A stretch of 64,000 bases of DNA, from the NCBI RefSeq assembly GCF_014203555.1, contig NZ_JACHJH010000004.1, positions 62,001 through 126,000 of the forward strand, given 5' to 3'. Shown piece after piece: positions 16,242 through 25,158 of this stretch (its first letter is position 1; every line of letters starts with the position of its first letter). Origin of the DNA: Streptomyces olivoverticillatus. GTDB lineage: Bacteria; Actinomycetota; Actinomycetes; Streptomycetales; Streptomycetaceae. A program made the position numbers and the translations under genes. A model generated the notes under the pieces. The model saw only the letters and a list, made by a program, of their open reading frames with translations. It was not told where the DNA came from and made no database searches.

Positions 16242-17600
16242 TCAGACGGTGTACCGGTCGGCCACCGTCAGCGCCTCGTCCAGGGCGGCCAGGCCCTCCT
16301 TCGCCTCGGCCTCGGTGACGGTGCAGGGCGGCACGACGTGGGTGCGGTTCATGTTCACGAACGGCCACAGCCCCGCCTTCTTGCAGGCGGCCGCGAAGGC
16401 GCCCATGGGGGCGGCCGCCTCGCCGGAGGCGTTGTAGGGCACCAGCGGCTCCCGGGTGACGCGGTCCTTGACCAGTTCGAGCGCCCAGAACACCCCGAGG
16501 CCGCGCACCTCGCCGACCGAGGGGTGCCGCTCGGCCAGTTCGCGCAGGCCCGGCCCGAGGACGCTCTCGCCGATGCGGGCGGCGTTCTCGACGATGCCCT
16601 CCTCGGCCATCGCGTTGATCGTCGCCACCGCGGAGGCACACGCCAGCGGATGGCCGGAATACGTCAGTCCGCCGGGGTAGGGGCGCCGGTCGAAGGTCGC
16701 GGCGATCTCGGCGGAGATCGCCACGCCGCCCAGCGGCACATAGCCGGAGTTGACGCCCTTGGCGAAGGTCAGCAGGTCGGGCGTGACGCGCCAGTGGTCG
16801 GCGGCGAACCACTCGCCCGTCCGCCCGAAGCCCGCCATCACCTCGTCGAGCACGAAGACGATGCCGTACCGGTCGCAGATCTCCCGGACGCCCGCGAGGT
16901 ATCCGGCGGGCGGCACCAGGATGCCGGCCGTGCCGACGATCGTCTCCAGGATGATCGCGGCGACGGTCTGCGGCCCCTCGAAGGCGACGACCTCCTCCAG
17001 GTGCGCCAGCGCCCGCTCGCACTCCTGCTCCTCGGTCGTCGCGTGGAAGTGCGAGCGGTAGAGGTAGGGGCCCCAGAAGTGCACCACGCCCGCCGAGGCG
17101 GTGTCGGAGGGCCAACGGCGCGGATCACCGGTCAGATTGATCGCGGCGGCTGTCGCCCCGTGGTACGAGCGGTAGGCGCTGAGCACCTTGGTGCGCCCGG
17201 TGTGCAGCCGGGCCATCCGGACGGCGTTCTCCACGGCCTCGGCGCCGCCGTTGGTGAAGAAAACCTTGTCGAGGTCGCCCGGGGTCCGCTCGGCGATCAG
17301 CCGCGCCGCCTCGGACCGCACGTCGACGGCGAAGCCCGGCGCGATCGTGCACAGCCTGGCGGCCTGCTCCTGGACCGCGGCCACGACCTTGGGGTGCTGG
17401 TGCCCGATGTTGGTGTTGACCAGCTGGGAGGAGAAGTCGAGGTAGCGATTGCCGTCGTAGTCCCAGAAGTACGAGCCCTCGGCGCCCGCGACGGCCAGGG
17501 GGTCGACGAGGCCCTGCGCGGACCAGGAGTGGAAGACGTGCGCGCGGTCGGCGGCCTTCACGGCGGCGCCTGCCTGGGGGTCGGGCTGCTGGGTGCTCAC
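16242..17600 (-). CDS. Class III PLP-dependent aminotransferase
   Basis: A 452-residue omega-aminotransferase-type enzyme. It shows FTNGGAEAVENAVRMAR (phosphate-cup), YRSYHGATAAAINLTGDPR, VFVLDEVMAGFGRTGEW (PLP-ring aspartate), and the Schiff-base lysine in LLTFAKGVNSGYVPLGG. The HVVPPCTVTEAEAKEGL tail is also typical. The most similar types I know act on taurine, beta-alanine, GABA or related amines with pyruvate or 2-oxoglutarate; substrate cannot be fixed. The GTG at 17600 is chosen because GAGGTC lies just upstream and the domain starts soon after. Linked to the GntR gene. Confidence 0.88.
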   Translation of the reverse strand: MSTQQPDPQAGAAVKAADRAHVFHSWSAQGLVDPLAVAGAEGSYFWDYDGNRYLDFSSQLVNTNIGHQHPKVVAAVQEQAARLCTIAPGFAVDVRSEAARLIAERTPGDLDKVFFTNGGAEAVENAVRMARLHTGRTKVLSAYRSYHGATAAAINLTGDPRRWPSDTASAGVVHFWGPYLYRSHFHATTEEQECERALAHLEEVVAFEGPQTVAAIILETIVGTAGILVPPAGYLAGVREICDRYGIVFVLDEVMAGFGRTGEWFAADHWRVTPDLLTFAKGVNSGYVPLGGVAISAEIAATFDRRPYPGGLTYSGHPLACASAVATINAMAEEGIVENAARIGESVLGPGLRELAERHPSVGEVRGLGVFWALELVKDRVTREPLVPYNASGEAAAPMGAFAAACKKAGLWPFVNMNRTHVVPPCTVTEAEAKEGLAALDEALTVADRYTV

Positions 17601-17913
17601 GGGCGTGACCTCTGATCTGAAGTGGCCTGCAGTCCGCCCGAGCTTAGGGACGCGCCCGCCCCGCCACCACCGGCAGTGTGTCCGGCATTCGCCGCGGCCG
17701 TGGACACAGTGCCGGGTGCGGCGCGGACCGTACGGCCGCTCCGCAAATCGCCGCAACGCAATACCGATTCCAGCCCAATTAGCGTGCTACGTTCCTTCGC
17801 AGTTGCAGTTTTGGTACCCATATTGAGTGCGCGCCTGACGGTCTGTGACCTCAGGCGCTCTTGCATTTTCGTGGGGTACGAATTCCCGGCCAGCCTCTAT
17901 TAAGGAGATCATC
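17601..17913. other. Intergenic region: divergent promoter area and cold-shock leader
   Basis: No gene is visible in these 313 bp. They separate a minus-strand aminotransferase from a plus-strand cold-shock gene. From ~17755 the sequence becomes markedly AT-richer than its surroundings, consistent with a promoter and long 5' leader. An 8-bp hairpin lies in this part. Confidence 0.6.
17831..17858 (+). promoter_or_regulatory. Hairpin in the cold-shock gene leader
   Basis: GCGCCTGA (17831-17838) and TCAGGCGC (17851-17858) pair around a 12-nt loop and are followed by a T-rich stretch (CTCTTGCATTTTC). It lies 56 bp before the start codon. It could be an attenuator-like or temperature-responsive leader element; this is inferred from position and shape only. 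Confidence 0.45.
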
Positions 17914-18117
17914 TTGGCTACCGGCACCGTAAAGTGGTTCAACTCGGAAAAGGGCTTCGGCTTCATCCAGCAGGACGGCGGTGGAGCCGACGTCTTCGCC
18001 CATTACTCCAACATCGCCACCCAGGGCTATCGGGAGCTCCAGCAGGGCCAGAAGGTCACCTTCGACATCACCCAGGGCCAGAAGGGCCCGCAGGCGGAGA
18101 ACATCCTGCCCGCCTGA
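17914..18117 (+). CDS. Cold-shock protein (CspA/ScoF-like), TTG start
   Basis: A 67-residue single CSD domain that binds single-stranded RNA/DNA and acts as an RNA chaperone. RNP1 is KGFGFIQ and RNP2 is DVFAHYS; GTVKWFN opens the fold. Homologues begin at exactly this residue, and AAGGAG lies 6 nt before the TTG, so TTG is the natural start. A longer in-frame ATG would add ~23 unrelated residues. The long AT-rich leader with a hairpin fits cold-shock mRNA control. It is followed by a Ser/Thr kinase gene 131 bp downstream. Confidence 0.95.
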   Translation: MATGTVKWFNSEKGFGFIQQDGGGADVFAHYSNIATQGYRELQQGQKVTFDITQGQKGPQAENILPA

Positions 18118-18248
18118 TCCGCTGCGCCGTCGCCCTGTGCGGCGGCCGGGCATCCGGGGCCGGGGCCCGCACTTTTGCGGTGCGGATACCCGGCCCTTTG
18201 CCGTGGCGCTATTCTCCGCGAAGAACCACGGGGGAAGGAGTGCCCGGC

Positions 18249-19988
18249 ATGGATGGTCTGTCGCCGGAGGACCCACGCACACTCGGCGCTTATCGGCTGC
18301 TCGCCCGGCTGGGAGCCGGCGGCATGGGCCGGGTCTACCTGGCCCGCTCGGACCGGGGCCGGACGGTCGCCGTCAAACTGGTCCGGCCGGAGCTGGCCGG
18401 CCAGGAGGAGTTCCGCCGCCGCTTCCGCCAGGAGGTGCGCGCGGCGCAGCGGGTCGGCGGCGAGTGGACCGCGCCCGTGCTGGACGCGGACACCGAGGCC
18501 GACATCCCCTGGGTCGCCACCGGCTACATCGCCGGGCCCTCGCTGAGCCAGGTCGTCGAGGAGGACCACGGACCGCTGCCCGAGCGGTCCGTGCGCGTCC
18601 TCGGCGCGGGCCTGGCCCGCGCCCTGCAGGCCGTGCACGCCGCCGGGATCGTCCACCGCGACCTCAAGCCCTCGAACGTCCTGATCACCCTGGACGGCCC
18701 GCGCCTCATCGACTTCGGCATCGCCCGCGCGCTGGAGACCGTCACCGACGGCGGCCTCACCCGCACCGGCGCGACCGTCGGCTCGCCCGGCTTCATGTCG
18801 CCCGAGCAGGTGCGCGGCGCGCACGTCACGCCCGCCAGCGACATCTTCTGCCTCGGCTCGGTGCTCGCCTACGCGGCCACCGGCCGGATGCCGTTCGGCA
18901 CCGCCGACAGCGGGGTGCACGCGCTGATGTACCGCATCGCGCAGGAGGAGCCCGACCTCACCGGGGTGCCGGACCCGCTGCGTCCGCTGATCGCCGCGTT
19001 CCTCGCCAAGGACCCCGCCGAGCGCCCGACGCCGGAACAGGTCCTGGAACGCACGGGCGTTCAGGACCTGCTGCCGGAACTGCGGTTCGTGGAGCCCTGG
19101 CTGCCGGGCCAGTTGGTGGCCCAGCTGGCGCGGCACGCGGTCCGGCTCCTGGAGGTGGAGGACCCGACCGGAGCGGGGGCGTCCATATCCGGCGGCGCAG
19201 CGGCCCCCGCTCCCGCCCCCGCCTCCGAGGCGCCCACCAGCGTCGGCCCGCCGCAGCACATGCGGCTCGACGCGCCGCGGACCGTCACCGCGCCCGCCTC
19301 CCAGCCGCTGCCGCCCGCGGCCCCCGCCGGCTACGGCCCGTACCCCCCGACCGTCGTCGCACCCGCACCCGCACCCGCGCCGCGGCGCTCGAAGACCCCC
19401 TACATCCTGACCGCCGTGATCCTCGCGGGCCTGCTCACGGGCGGCGGCACCGTCTTCCTGCTCGGCCGCCACACCGACGACGGGGGAGACAAGGGGAACA
19501 ACGCCGCACCGGCCTCCTCCCCCGCGGCGTCCGCGCCGCCGGGCAGCGCCCCCGTCTCGGCGGCCCCGGCCCCGGTCCCGTCCCCGGCCACGCCCTCGCC
19601 GAGCGACGCCAAGAACACCGGCTCCGGCGCCGTACCGCAGACGTTCCTCGGCAACTGGCAGTCCGACTTCAGCACCTCCGGCGGGCCCAACACCCGCCGC
19701 ATCGTCATCCGTCAGGGGCCCGTCGGCACGACCGTCGCCGACATCAGCGGCAGCGGCACCTCCGACGACGGCACCGTCTACCGCTGCGCCTGGACCGCGC
19801 CCCTGGCCGGCGGCGGGGACGCGGGCAGCCCGCTGCGCCTGGGCCCCTCCACCGTCACGCTCGGCGAGCCGGCGGGCGCCTGCCAGCCGGGCACCCCCAC
19901 CGAGCTGACGATCCTGCCCGACGGCGAGCTGCAACGGCAGTTCACCGGCACCGACAAGGCCCCGCTGACCTACCGCAGGACGAGCTGA
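18249..19988 (+). CDS. Receptor Ser/Thr protein kinase (PknB-like) with extracytoplasmic domain
   Basis: A 579-residue membrane kinase. The kinase domain spans ~16-280, with glycine loop LGAGGMGRVYLA, Lys in VAVKLVRP, HRDLKPSNV catalytic loop, DFGIA magnesium loop, and GSPGFMSPEQV activation segment end. A Pro/Ala-rich linker runs to a TM helix at ~383-405. A low-complexity stalk and an external domain of ~110 residues follow (TFLGNWQSDFSTSGGPNTRR) with two cysteines and the look of a lipocalin-like barrel. AAGGAG precedes the ATG at 18249. The external domain is not a PASTA repeat, so the signal is probably not muropeptide. It converges with purA. Confidence 0.9.
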   Translation: MDGLSPEDPRTLGAYRLLARLGAGGMGRVYLARSDRGRTVAVKLVRPELAGQEEFRRRFRQEVRAAQRVGGEWTAPVLDADTEADIPWVATGYIAGPSLSQVVEEDHGPLPERSVRVLGAGLARALQAVHAAGIVHRDLKPSNVLITLDGPRLIDFGIARALETVTDGGLTRTGATVGSPGFMSPEQVRGAHVTPASDIFCLGSVLAYAATGRMPFGTADSGVHALMYRIAQEEPDLTGVPDPLRPLIAAFLAKDPAERPTPEQVLERTGVQDLLPELRFVEPWLPGQLVAQLARHAVRLLEVEDPTGAGASISGGAAAPAPAPASEAPTSVGPPQHMRLDAPRTVTAPASQPLPPAAPAGYGPYPPTVVAPAPAPAPRRSKTPYILTAVILAGLLTGGGTVFLLGRHTDDGGDKGNNAAPASSPAASAPPGSAPVSAAPAPVPSPATPSPSDAKNTGSGAVPQTFLGNWQSDFSTSGGPNTRRIVIRQGPVGTTVADISGSGTSDDGTVYRCAWTAPLAGGGDAGSPLRLGPSTVTLGEPAGACQPGTPTELTILPDGELQRQFTGTDKAPLTYRRTS

Positions 19989-19998
19989 GAAACGCCGA

Positions 19999-20029
19999 GC
20001 GCCCCGGCGGTCGATGACCACCGGGGCGC
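19999..20029. terminator. Hairpin between converging kinase and purA genes
   Basis: GCGCCCCGG (19999-20007) pairs with CCGGGGCGC (20021-20029). GGT/ACC inside the loop can extend the stem after one mismatch. It lies 10 bp after the kinase stop and 17 bp before the purA stop, so it can act in both directions. Confidence 0.7.
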
Positions 20030-20045
20030 CTTCAGGGCAAGCCGC

Positions 20046-21332
20046 TTACGACAGGAACGAGTTGATCTCGATCGTCTCGGTGCGGCCCGGGCCCACGCCG
20101 ATCGCGGAGATCGGCGCGCCGGACATCTCCTCCAGCGCCTTCACGTAGGCCTGCGCGTTCTTCGGCAGGTCGGAGAAGGTCTTGGCCTTGGTGATGTCCT
20201 CGGACCAGCCCGGCAGCATCTCGTAGATCGGCTTCGCGTGGTGGAAGTCGCTCTGGCTGTAGGGCAGCTCCTCGACACGCTTGCCGTCGATCTCGTACGC
20301 GACGCAGACCGGGATCTGCTCCCAGCCGGTGAGCACGTCGAGCTTGGTGAGGAAGAAGTCCGTCAGGCCGTTCACGCGGGTCGCGTAGCGGGCGATGACG
20401 GCGTCGAACCAGCCGCAGCGGCGGTCACGGCCGGTGGTCACACCGCGCTCGTGGCCGATGGTGCGCAGCGCCTCGCCGTCCTCGTCGAACAGCTCGGTCG
20501 GGAACGGACCGGCGCCCACGCGGGTGGTGTACGCCTTGAGGATGCCGATCACACGGTTGATCTTCGTCGGGCCGACGCCCGCACCCGTGCAGGCGCCGCC
20601 CGCGGTCGGGTTCGAGGAGGTGACGAAGGGGTACGTGCCGTGGTCGACGTCGAGCAGCGTGCCCTGGCCGCCCTCGAAGAGGACGACCTTGCCCTCGTCG
20701 ATGGCGTTGTTCAGGATCAGCGTGGTGTCGGCGACGTACGGCTTGATCTGGTCCGCGTAGGCCAGCAGCTCCTCGACGATCTTCCCCGCGTCGATGGCGC
20801 GGCGGTTGTAGAGCTTCGCCAGGATCTGGTTCTTGAAGTCGAGGGCAGCCTCGACCTTCTGGATCAGGATCGACTCGTCATAGAGGTCCTGGACCCGGAT
20901 GCCCACGCGGTTGATCTTGTCGGCGTAGGTCGGGCCGATGCCGCGGCCGGTGGTGCCGATCTTCCGCTTGCCGAGGAAGCGTTCCGTCACCTTGTCGACC
21001 GTCGTGTGGTACGGCGTGATCAGGTGAGCGTTACCGCTGAGCAGCAGCTTGGACGTGTCGACGCCGCGCTCGTTCAGCCCGCTCAGCTCGGAGAGCAGGA
21101 CCGCCGGGTCGACGACGACGCCGTTGCCGATGACCGGAGTGCACTCCGGCGAGAGGATTCCGGAAGGGAGAAGGTGCAGCGCATACTTCTGGTCACCTAC
21201 GACGACCGTGTGGCCGGCGTTGTTGCCACCTTGGTAGCGCACCACATAGTCCACGGATCCACCGAGGAGGTCGGTGGCCTTTCCCTTGCCCTCGTCACCC
21301 CACTGAGCACCGAGCAGCACAAGTGCGGGCAC
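20046..21332 (-). CDS. purA: Adenylosuccinate synthase
   Basis: A 428-residue enzyme making adenylosuccinate from IMP, aspartate and GTP, the first committed AMP step. It shows the P-loop [24 protein letters not shown] with catalytic His, [35 protein letters not shown], and [14 protein letters not shown]. Full length for the family (about 430). It is transcribed alone; the start is 177 bp from the divergent lipid-kinase-like gene. This is the third purine gene in the window along with purC and purD. Confidence 0.98.
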   Translation of the reverse strand: MPALVLLGAQWGDEGKGKATDLLGGSVDYVVRYQGGNNAGHTVVVGDQKYALHLLPSGILSPECTPVIGNGVVVDPAVLLSELSGLNERGVDTSKLLLSGNAHLITPYHTTVDKVTERFLGKRKIGTTGRGIGPTYADKINRVGIRVQDLYDESILIQKVEAALDFKNQILAKLYNRRAIDAGKIVEELLAYADQIKPYVADTTLILNNAIDEGKVVLFEGGQGTLLDVDHGTYPFVTSSNPTAGGACTGAGVGPTKINRVIGILKAYTTRVGAGPFPTELFDEDGEALRTIGHERGVTTGRDRRCGWFDAVIARYATRVNGLTDFFLTKLDVLTGWEQIPVCVAYEIDGKRVEELPYSQSDFHHAKPIYEMLPGWSEDITKAKTFSDLPKNAQAYVKALEEMSGAPISAIGVGPGRTETIEINSFLS

Positions 21333-21447
21333 AGGCGTACACCCCTTCCGGGCGGGGCATGTCCAACGTGCACAGGTGGCCTCACGCCCGCGTGTTTCGG
21401 GCGTTCGCCACTGCTAGAGCCGTCGAACCGGTGCCCCGGATAGACGA

Positions 21448-21475
21448 AGCCCCTGGCGCAACAGCGACAGGGGCT
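21448..21475. promoter_or_regulatory. Hairpin between purA and the divergent DAGK-like gene
   Basis: AGCCCCTG (21448-21455) and CAGGGGCT (21468-21475) pair around a 12-nt loop, 35 bp upstream of the GTG at 21510. Being in a divergent intergenic region, it is more likely a leader or operator element than a terminator. Confidence 0.35.
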
Positions 21476-21509
21476 CTTGCACCGAGAGATTACCTGAGGA
21501 AGGACGAAG

Positions 21510-22424
21510 GTGTCGGCTGCAGACCCGAGCGGACGGCAGCTGCTCGTCGTCATCGACCCGGTCGCCCGGCGTGTGGACGGCGAGTCCACGCGGATTGCGA
21601 GGGATGTGCTGTGTGCCGGAGCGGTGGCGAAAATCGCTCTGCCGAGCGGCCCGGAGGAGATCGTCCGGGCCCTCGCCCGGCGCGGCCGGCGCCGGACCGT
21701 CGTCATCGGCGACGACCGGGCCCTGCTGCGGATCGTGGGCCTGCTGCACCGGCGGCGCGAGCTGGCCGAGGCTCCGCTGGCGTGGGTGCCGGTCGGCGCG
21801 CTGCCCGCGGTGTCGGTGGCGCGCGTGCTGGGGGTGCCGCTGGGGGCCGTGGCGGCCGCCAGAGCCGTCCTGGACGGCTCCGAGCGGCAGCTGGGCCTCC
21901 TGTGCGACGACGGCGGCGGGGTGGTCCTGGGCGGCCTGTGGGTGCCCGCCGGGGCCTCTTCCTGCGGCGCGCCCGCCGTCCGGGGCGAGGGTGCGCCGGG
22001 CGGCGCCCGTGGGGTGCCGTCCGGTGACGGGCACCAGCCGTGGTGGTCGCCCGCCGCGCGGACGGCCCGTACGGCCCTGACACTGCTGGCGGGGCCCGCG
22101 GGGCGGCATCCGCTGCCCGGCGCGGCCCGGCTGCGGGTGGAGGCGGACGGGGTGCTCCTGGCCGACCTGGACCGGCCGGTGGGGCGGGTCGCGGTGGCCG
22201 CCGTGGACGGGCTCGCCGAGGTCGTCGTCCACCAGCGGGCCTGTGACCACCCGGTGCGGGCCCGGGCCCACACGGTGACGGTCTCCGGCCCCGACTTCCG
22301 CTACCGGGCCGACAACCGCATACGGGGCCCGGTGCGGGTGCGCACGTGGACGGCGCTGCCGGAGGCGTGGCGGCTCACGCTGCCGCGGCCTCAGCCGCCG
22401 GGGGTGACCAGCCCGGCCTCGTAG
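21510..22424 (+). CDS. Diacylglycerol-kinase-like protein with degenerate catalytic motifs
   Basis: A 304-residue protein with the two-lobed DAGK/NAD-kinase-like plan. The N-terminus LLVVIDPVARRVDGES resembles the family's 'NP.ag' strand. However, the signature GGDGT is replaced by GDDRALLRIV and the GTxNDFAR loop by PVGALPAVSVARVLGVP. A second beta-rich lobe follows (LRVEADGVLLADLDRPVGRVAVAAVDGLAEVVV). It probably binds a lipid or nucleotide without phosphorylating it, or acts by a different residue set. Strong RBS-like AGGAAGGACGAAG precedes the GTG. Its last 34 bp overlap the 3' end of the converging regulator gene. Confidence 0.6.
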   Translation: MSAADPSGRQLLVVIDPVARRVDGESTRIARDVLCAGAVAKIALPSGPEEIVRALARRGRRRTVVIGDDRALLRIVGLLHRRRELAEAPLAWVPVGALPAVSVARVLGVPLGAVAAARAVLDGSERQLGLLCDDGGGVVLGGLWVPAGASSCGAPAVRGEGAPGGARGVPSGDGHQPWWSPAARTARTALTLLAGPAGRHPLPGAARLRVEADGVLLADLDRPVGRVAVAAVDGLAEVVVHQRACDHPVRARAHTVTVSGPDFRYRADNRIRGPVRVRTWTALPEAWRLTLPRPQPPGVTSPAS

Positions 22425-23050
22425 GCGAAGACCGCGGCCTGCGTGCGGTCGCGCAGGCCGAGCTTCACCAGGATGCGGCTGACGTGCGTCTTGACCGTCG
22501 ACTCGGCGACGACGAGACGGGCGGCGATCTCGGAGTTCGAGCGGCCCTGGGCGACCAGCACCAGGACCTCCGTCTCGCGCTCGGTGAGGTCGCCGATGCG
22601 CTCCTGCGTGGGGGCCTTGGGCGCACCCAGGCGGGAGAACTCCTGGATGAGGCGTTTGGTGACGGTGGGCGCCAGCAGGGCCTCCCCGTCGGCCACGATG
22701 CGCACGCCGTCGGCGAGCTGGCGGGCGGAGGCGTCCTTGAGCAGGAAGCCGCTGGCTCCGGCCCGCAGCGCCTGGTAGACGTACTCGTCCAGGTCGAAGG
22801 TGGTCAGGACGAGCACCTTGGCGTCCGCGTCGGCGGCGACGATCTCCCGGGTCGCCTCCAGGCCGTTGAGCTCCGGCATGCGGATGTCCATCAGGACGAC
22901 GTCGGGGCGCAGCTCGGCGACCTTCTCGACGGCCTGGCGGCCGTCCACGGCCTCGCCGATCACCTCGATGTCGGGCTGGGCACCCAGCAGCACGGAGAAG
23001 CCCTCGCGGACCATCATCTGGTCGTCGACGATGAGAACCCTGATCGTCAC
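22391..23050 (-). CDS. LuxR/NarL-family response regulator
   Basis: A 219-residue regulator. The receiver has VLIVDDQMMVREG, phospho-Asp in VVLMDIRMPELNGLEA, and Lys in GFLLKDASARQLAD. The HTH runs from about residue 150 (IGDLTERETEVLVLVAQGRSNSEIAARL, then ESTVKTHVSRILVKLGLRDR). It starts with GTG overlapping the kinase stop (GTGA). Its 3' end overlaps the convergent DAGK-like gene by 34 bp, so antisense interference between the two mRNAs is possible. Targets unknown. Confidence 0.93.
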   Translation of the reverse strand: MTIRVLIVDDQMMVREGFSVLLGAQPDIEVIGEAVDGRQAVEKVAELRPDVVLMDIRMPELNGLEATREIVAADADAKVLVLTTFDLDEYVYQALRAGASGFLLKDASARQLADGVRIVADGEALLAPTVTKRLIQEFSRLGAPKAPTQERIGDLTERETEVLVLVAQGRSNSEIAARLVVAESTVKTHVSRILVKLGLRDRTQAAVFAYEAGLVTPGG

Positions 23051-24354
23051 GCGGCCGCCTCCTGCGTGGCGACGGGCAGGAAGGCGGCGATCTCGTAGCC
23101 GCCGTCCTCGGTGATCTGCACGGTCAGCTCGCCGCCGAGCATCGAGACCCGCTCGCGCATGCCGAGCACGCCGTGGCCGGCGCCCGGGGAGGGCTTGGCC
23201 AGGCGGTCGGGGCGGCCGTTGACGATGCGCAGGCCGAGGCCGACGGGCACGTAGGCGATCTCGACGCGCGCCGGGGCGCCGGGGGCGTGGCGCAGGACGT
23301 TGCTGAGCGCCTCCTGGACGATGCGGTAGGCGGACAGCTCCACGCCCTGGGGCAGTGGGCGCACGGCGCCGGTGGTGACGTGCTCGACCGCGAGGCCGGC
23401 GTCGCGCACGTTGCCCAGGAGGCCGCCCAGATCGGCGAGCGTGGGCTGGGGGGCCTCGGGCGCGGCCGGGCCGAAGGCGTCGGGATTCTCGGACCGTACG
23501 ACGCCCAGGACGCGGCGCAGCTCGGTCAGGGCGGCCACGGCGTTCTCCCGGATGGTGGAGAAGGCGGCGGCGAGCTCGGGCGGGGTGTCCTGGACGCGGT
23601 AGGGCGCGGCCTCGGCCTGGATGGCGACCACGGACATGTGGTGGGCGACGACGTCGTGCAGTTCGCGGGCGATCGTGGTGCGCTCTTCGAGGACGGTGCG
23701 GCGGGAGCGCTCGACCTCGGTGACGGCCGCCTGGACGGCGACCTGCCGCTTGGAGTCGCGCAGGCTGCGCCAGGCGCCGAGGACGAAGAGGAGCATGCCG
23801 GAGAGCACAGCCATCTCGAACACCTCAGCGTCGGTGCCGTAGCCACGGACGCCGGTCATCAGGATCCCGAAGGCGGTGGTCAGCAGCCACATCTCGGCGG
23901 CCACGCGCGGCCGGGTGCGGATCGTGACGAGCGCCATCACCGCGATGTGCGACAGGAAGCCCGGCGCGGTCCAGGGCGAGGCCCCGAAGGCGACGGAGCC
24001 GACGAAGGCGGCGCCCATCGACAGCCACCACGCGCCCACCGGCCGGAACAGGGTGGTGAGGAGCGGGATGCCGGCGAGGGCCACGGTCACCAGGCCGGCG
24101 ATGTCCGGGAGGCGGTCCAGCACCGCCAGCGCCATCAGCGCGGTGAACCCGGCTATGGCCGCGTGCGGCAGCCACCGCACGTAGCGGCGCAGCCGGCCCG
24201 GGGCACGGCGCACCAGGAGGTGACCGTCGCCCAGCGGCGGCATCGGCCGCAGGGCGAAGGCGTCGGTGAACAGATCGTCGCGGAGGCTCTCGAGGGCGCT
24301 TCTCGCGACGCGCATCTCGCTGCGCGGGCCGTTCGTCTCATACGTATCGGTCAC
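23047..24354 (-). CDS. Sensor histidine kinase, HisKA_3 type
   Basis: A 435-residue kinase when started at the GTG at 24354 (MTDTYETNGP); the frame runs 14 codons further. The N-terminal half has about six TM helices with short loops, so sensing is likely intramembrane. Dimerisation/phospho-acceptor helix: EERTTIARELHDVVAHHMSVVAIQAEAA. HATPase_c has YRIVQEALSNVLRHAPGA (N-box) and GAGHGVLGMRERV (G-box). It is coupled to the response regulator by a 4-bp overlap. No ligand can be assigned. Confidence 0.92.
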   Translation of the reverse strand: MTDTYETNGPRSEMRVARSALESLRDDLFTDAFALRPMPPLGDGHLLVRRAPGRLRRYVRWLPHAAIAGFTALMALAVLDRLPDIAGLVTVALAGIPLLTTLFRPVGAWWLSMGAAFVGSVAFGASPWTAPGFLSHIAVMALVTIRTRPRVAAEMWLLTTAFGILMTGVRGYGTDAEVFEMAVLSGMLLFVLGAWRSLRDSKRQVAVQAAVTEVERSRRTVLEERTTIARELHDVVAHHMSVVAIQAEAAPYRVQDTPPELAAAFSTIRENAVAALTELRRVLGVVRSENPDAFGPAAPEAPQPTLADLGGLLGNVRDAGLAVEHVTTGAVRPLPQGVELSAYRIVQEALSNVLRHAPGAPARVEIAYVPVGLGLRIVNGRPDRLAKPSPGAGHGVLGMRERVSMLGGELTVQITEDGGYEIAAFLPVATQEAAA

Positions 24355-24444
24355 GCCATCAACGGTAGGCAAGGTGTGCGGCTGCGGCGTCCGCACCGGT
24401 GGGGATCTGCGGGGGTCCGTCTCAAGTACTACGCGGGTCGGGCT

Positions 24445-25158
24445 CTATGCGGGCGGGGCGCCGGTGAGGGCGGCGGTCAGCAGGGCGCACTCCGGGGTGC
24501 CGGGGGTGATCGGCTCGTAGTGGCCCGCTCCGTCGAGGACGGCGAGGTGTACGGCGGCACCGGCGGCCCGGGCCGCCCGCGCGTAGGCCCGGGAGAAGTC
24601 CACGGGGACGTCCTCGTCCACCGTGCCGTGCAGCAGCGTGACCGGCATCCGCGGGGGCGGCAGCCGCATGGGGTCGGCCCCGGCCTCCTGCGCCCGGTCC
24701 ACCAGCTCCCCCACCGCCCCCGAGCTCAGCCCGAGGGCCCGGGCACGCGCCAGGTCCGCCACGGGTGCGACGGCGACGACGTGGTCGATGCGCGCGATCC
24801 GGGCGCGGGGCGAGGCCGCCGCCCACAGGGCGAGGTGGCCCCCGGCCGAGTGCCCGGCCACCACATGCCGGGCGGCAGGGCCGTGGCCGGTGTCCAGGGC
24901 CTGCAGGACGTCGTCGAAGGTCTCCGGCCAGCCGCCGCCCCCGCCCACCCGCCGGTACTCCGCCAGCGCCACTTCCAGGCCGCGCGCAGCCAGGGCCCGC
25001 GCCAGCGGTTCCAGGTGCCGGCGGTCGTAGGCCTCGCGCCAGAAGCCGCCGTGCAGCAGCGTCACCCGCGTCCGCGCCGGGGCGCCCGGGGGGCGGTGGA
25101 AGTCGACGACCTGGCTGGGGTGCGGCCCGTACGCCACGGTCTCGACGGGGGCGGTCAC
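24445..25158 (-). CDS. Alpha/beta hydrolase, probable N-formylkynurenine formamidase
   Basis: A 237-residue serine hydrolase. HGGFW at 36-40 is the oxyanion motif of the arylformamidase branch, GHSAG places the nucleophile at Ser104, the acid is Asp181 or Asp183 (GTVDEDVP), and His213 in GAGHYEP completes the triad. The GTG start overlaps the kynureninase stop by 4 bp, and tryptophan 2,3-dioxygenase precedes that. It thus probably hydrolyses N-formylkynurenine to kynurenine and formate, the missing middle step between the two neighbours. It is not related in sequence to the metal-dependent bacterial KynB. The assignment rests on motif plus operon context. Confidence 0.8.
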   Translation of the reverse strand: MTAPVETVAYGPHPSQVVDFHRPPGAPARTRVTLLHGGFWREAYDRRHLEPLARALAARGLEVALAEYRRVGGGGGWPETFDDVLQALDTGHGPAARHVVAGHSAGGHLALWAAASPRARIARIDHVVAVAPVADLARARALGLSSGAVGELVDRAQEAGADPMRLPPPRMPVTLLHGTVDEDVPVDFSRAYARAARAAGAAVHLAVLDGAGHYEPITPGTPECALLTAALTGAPPA

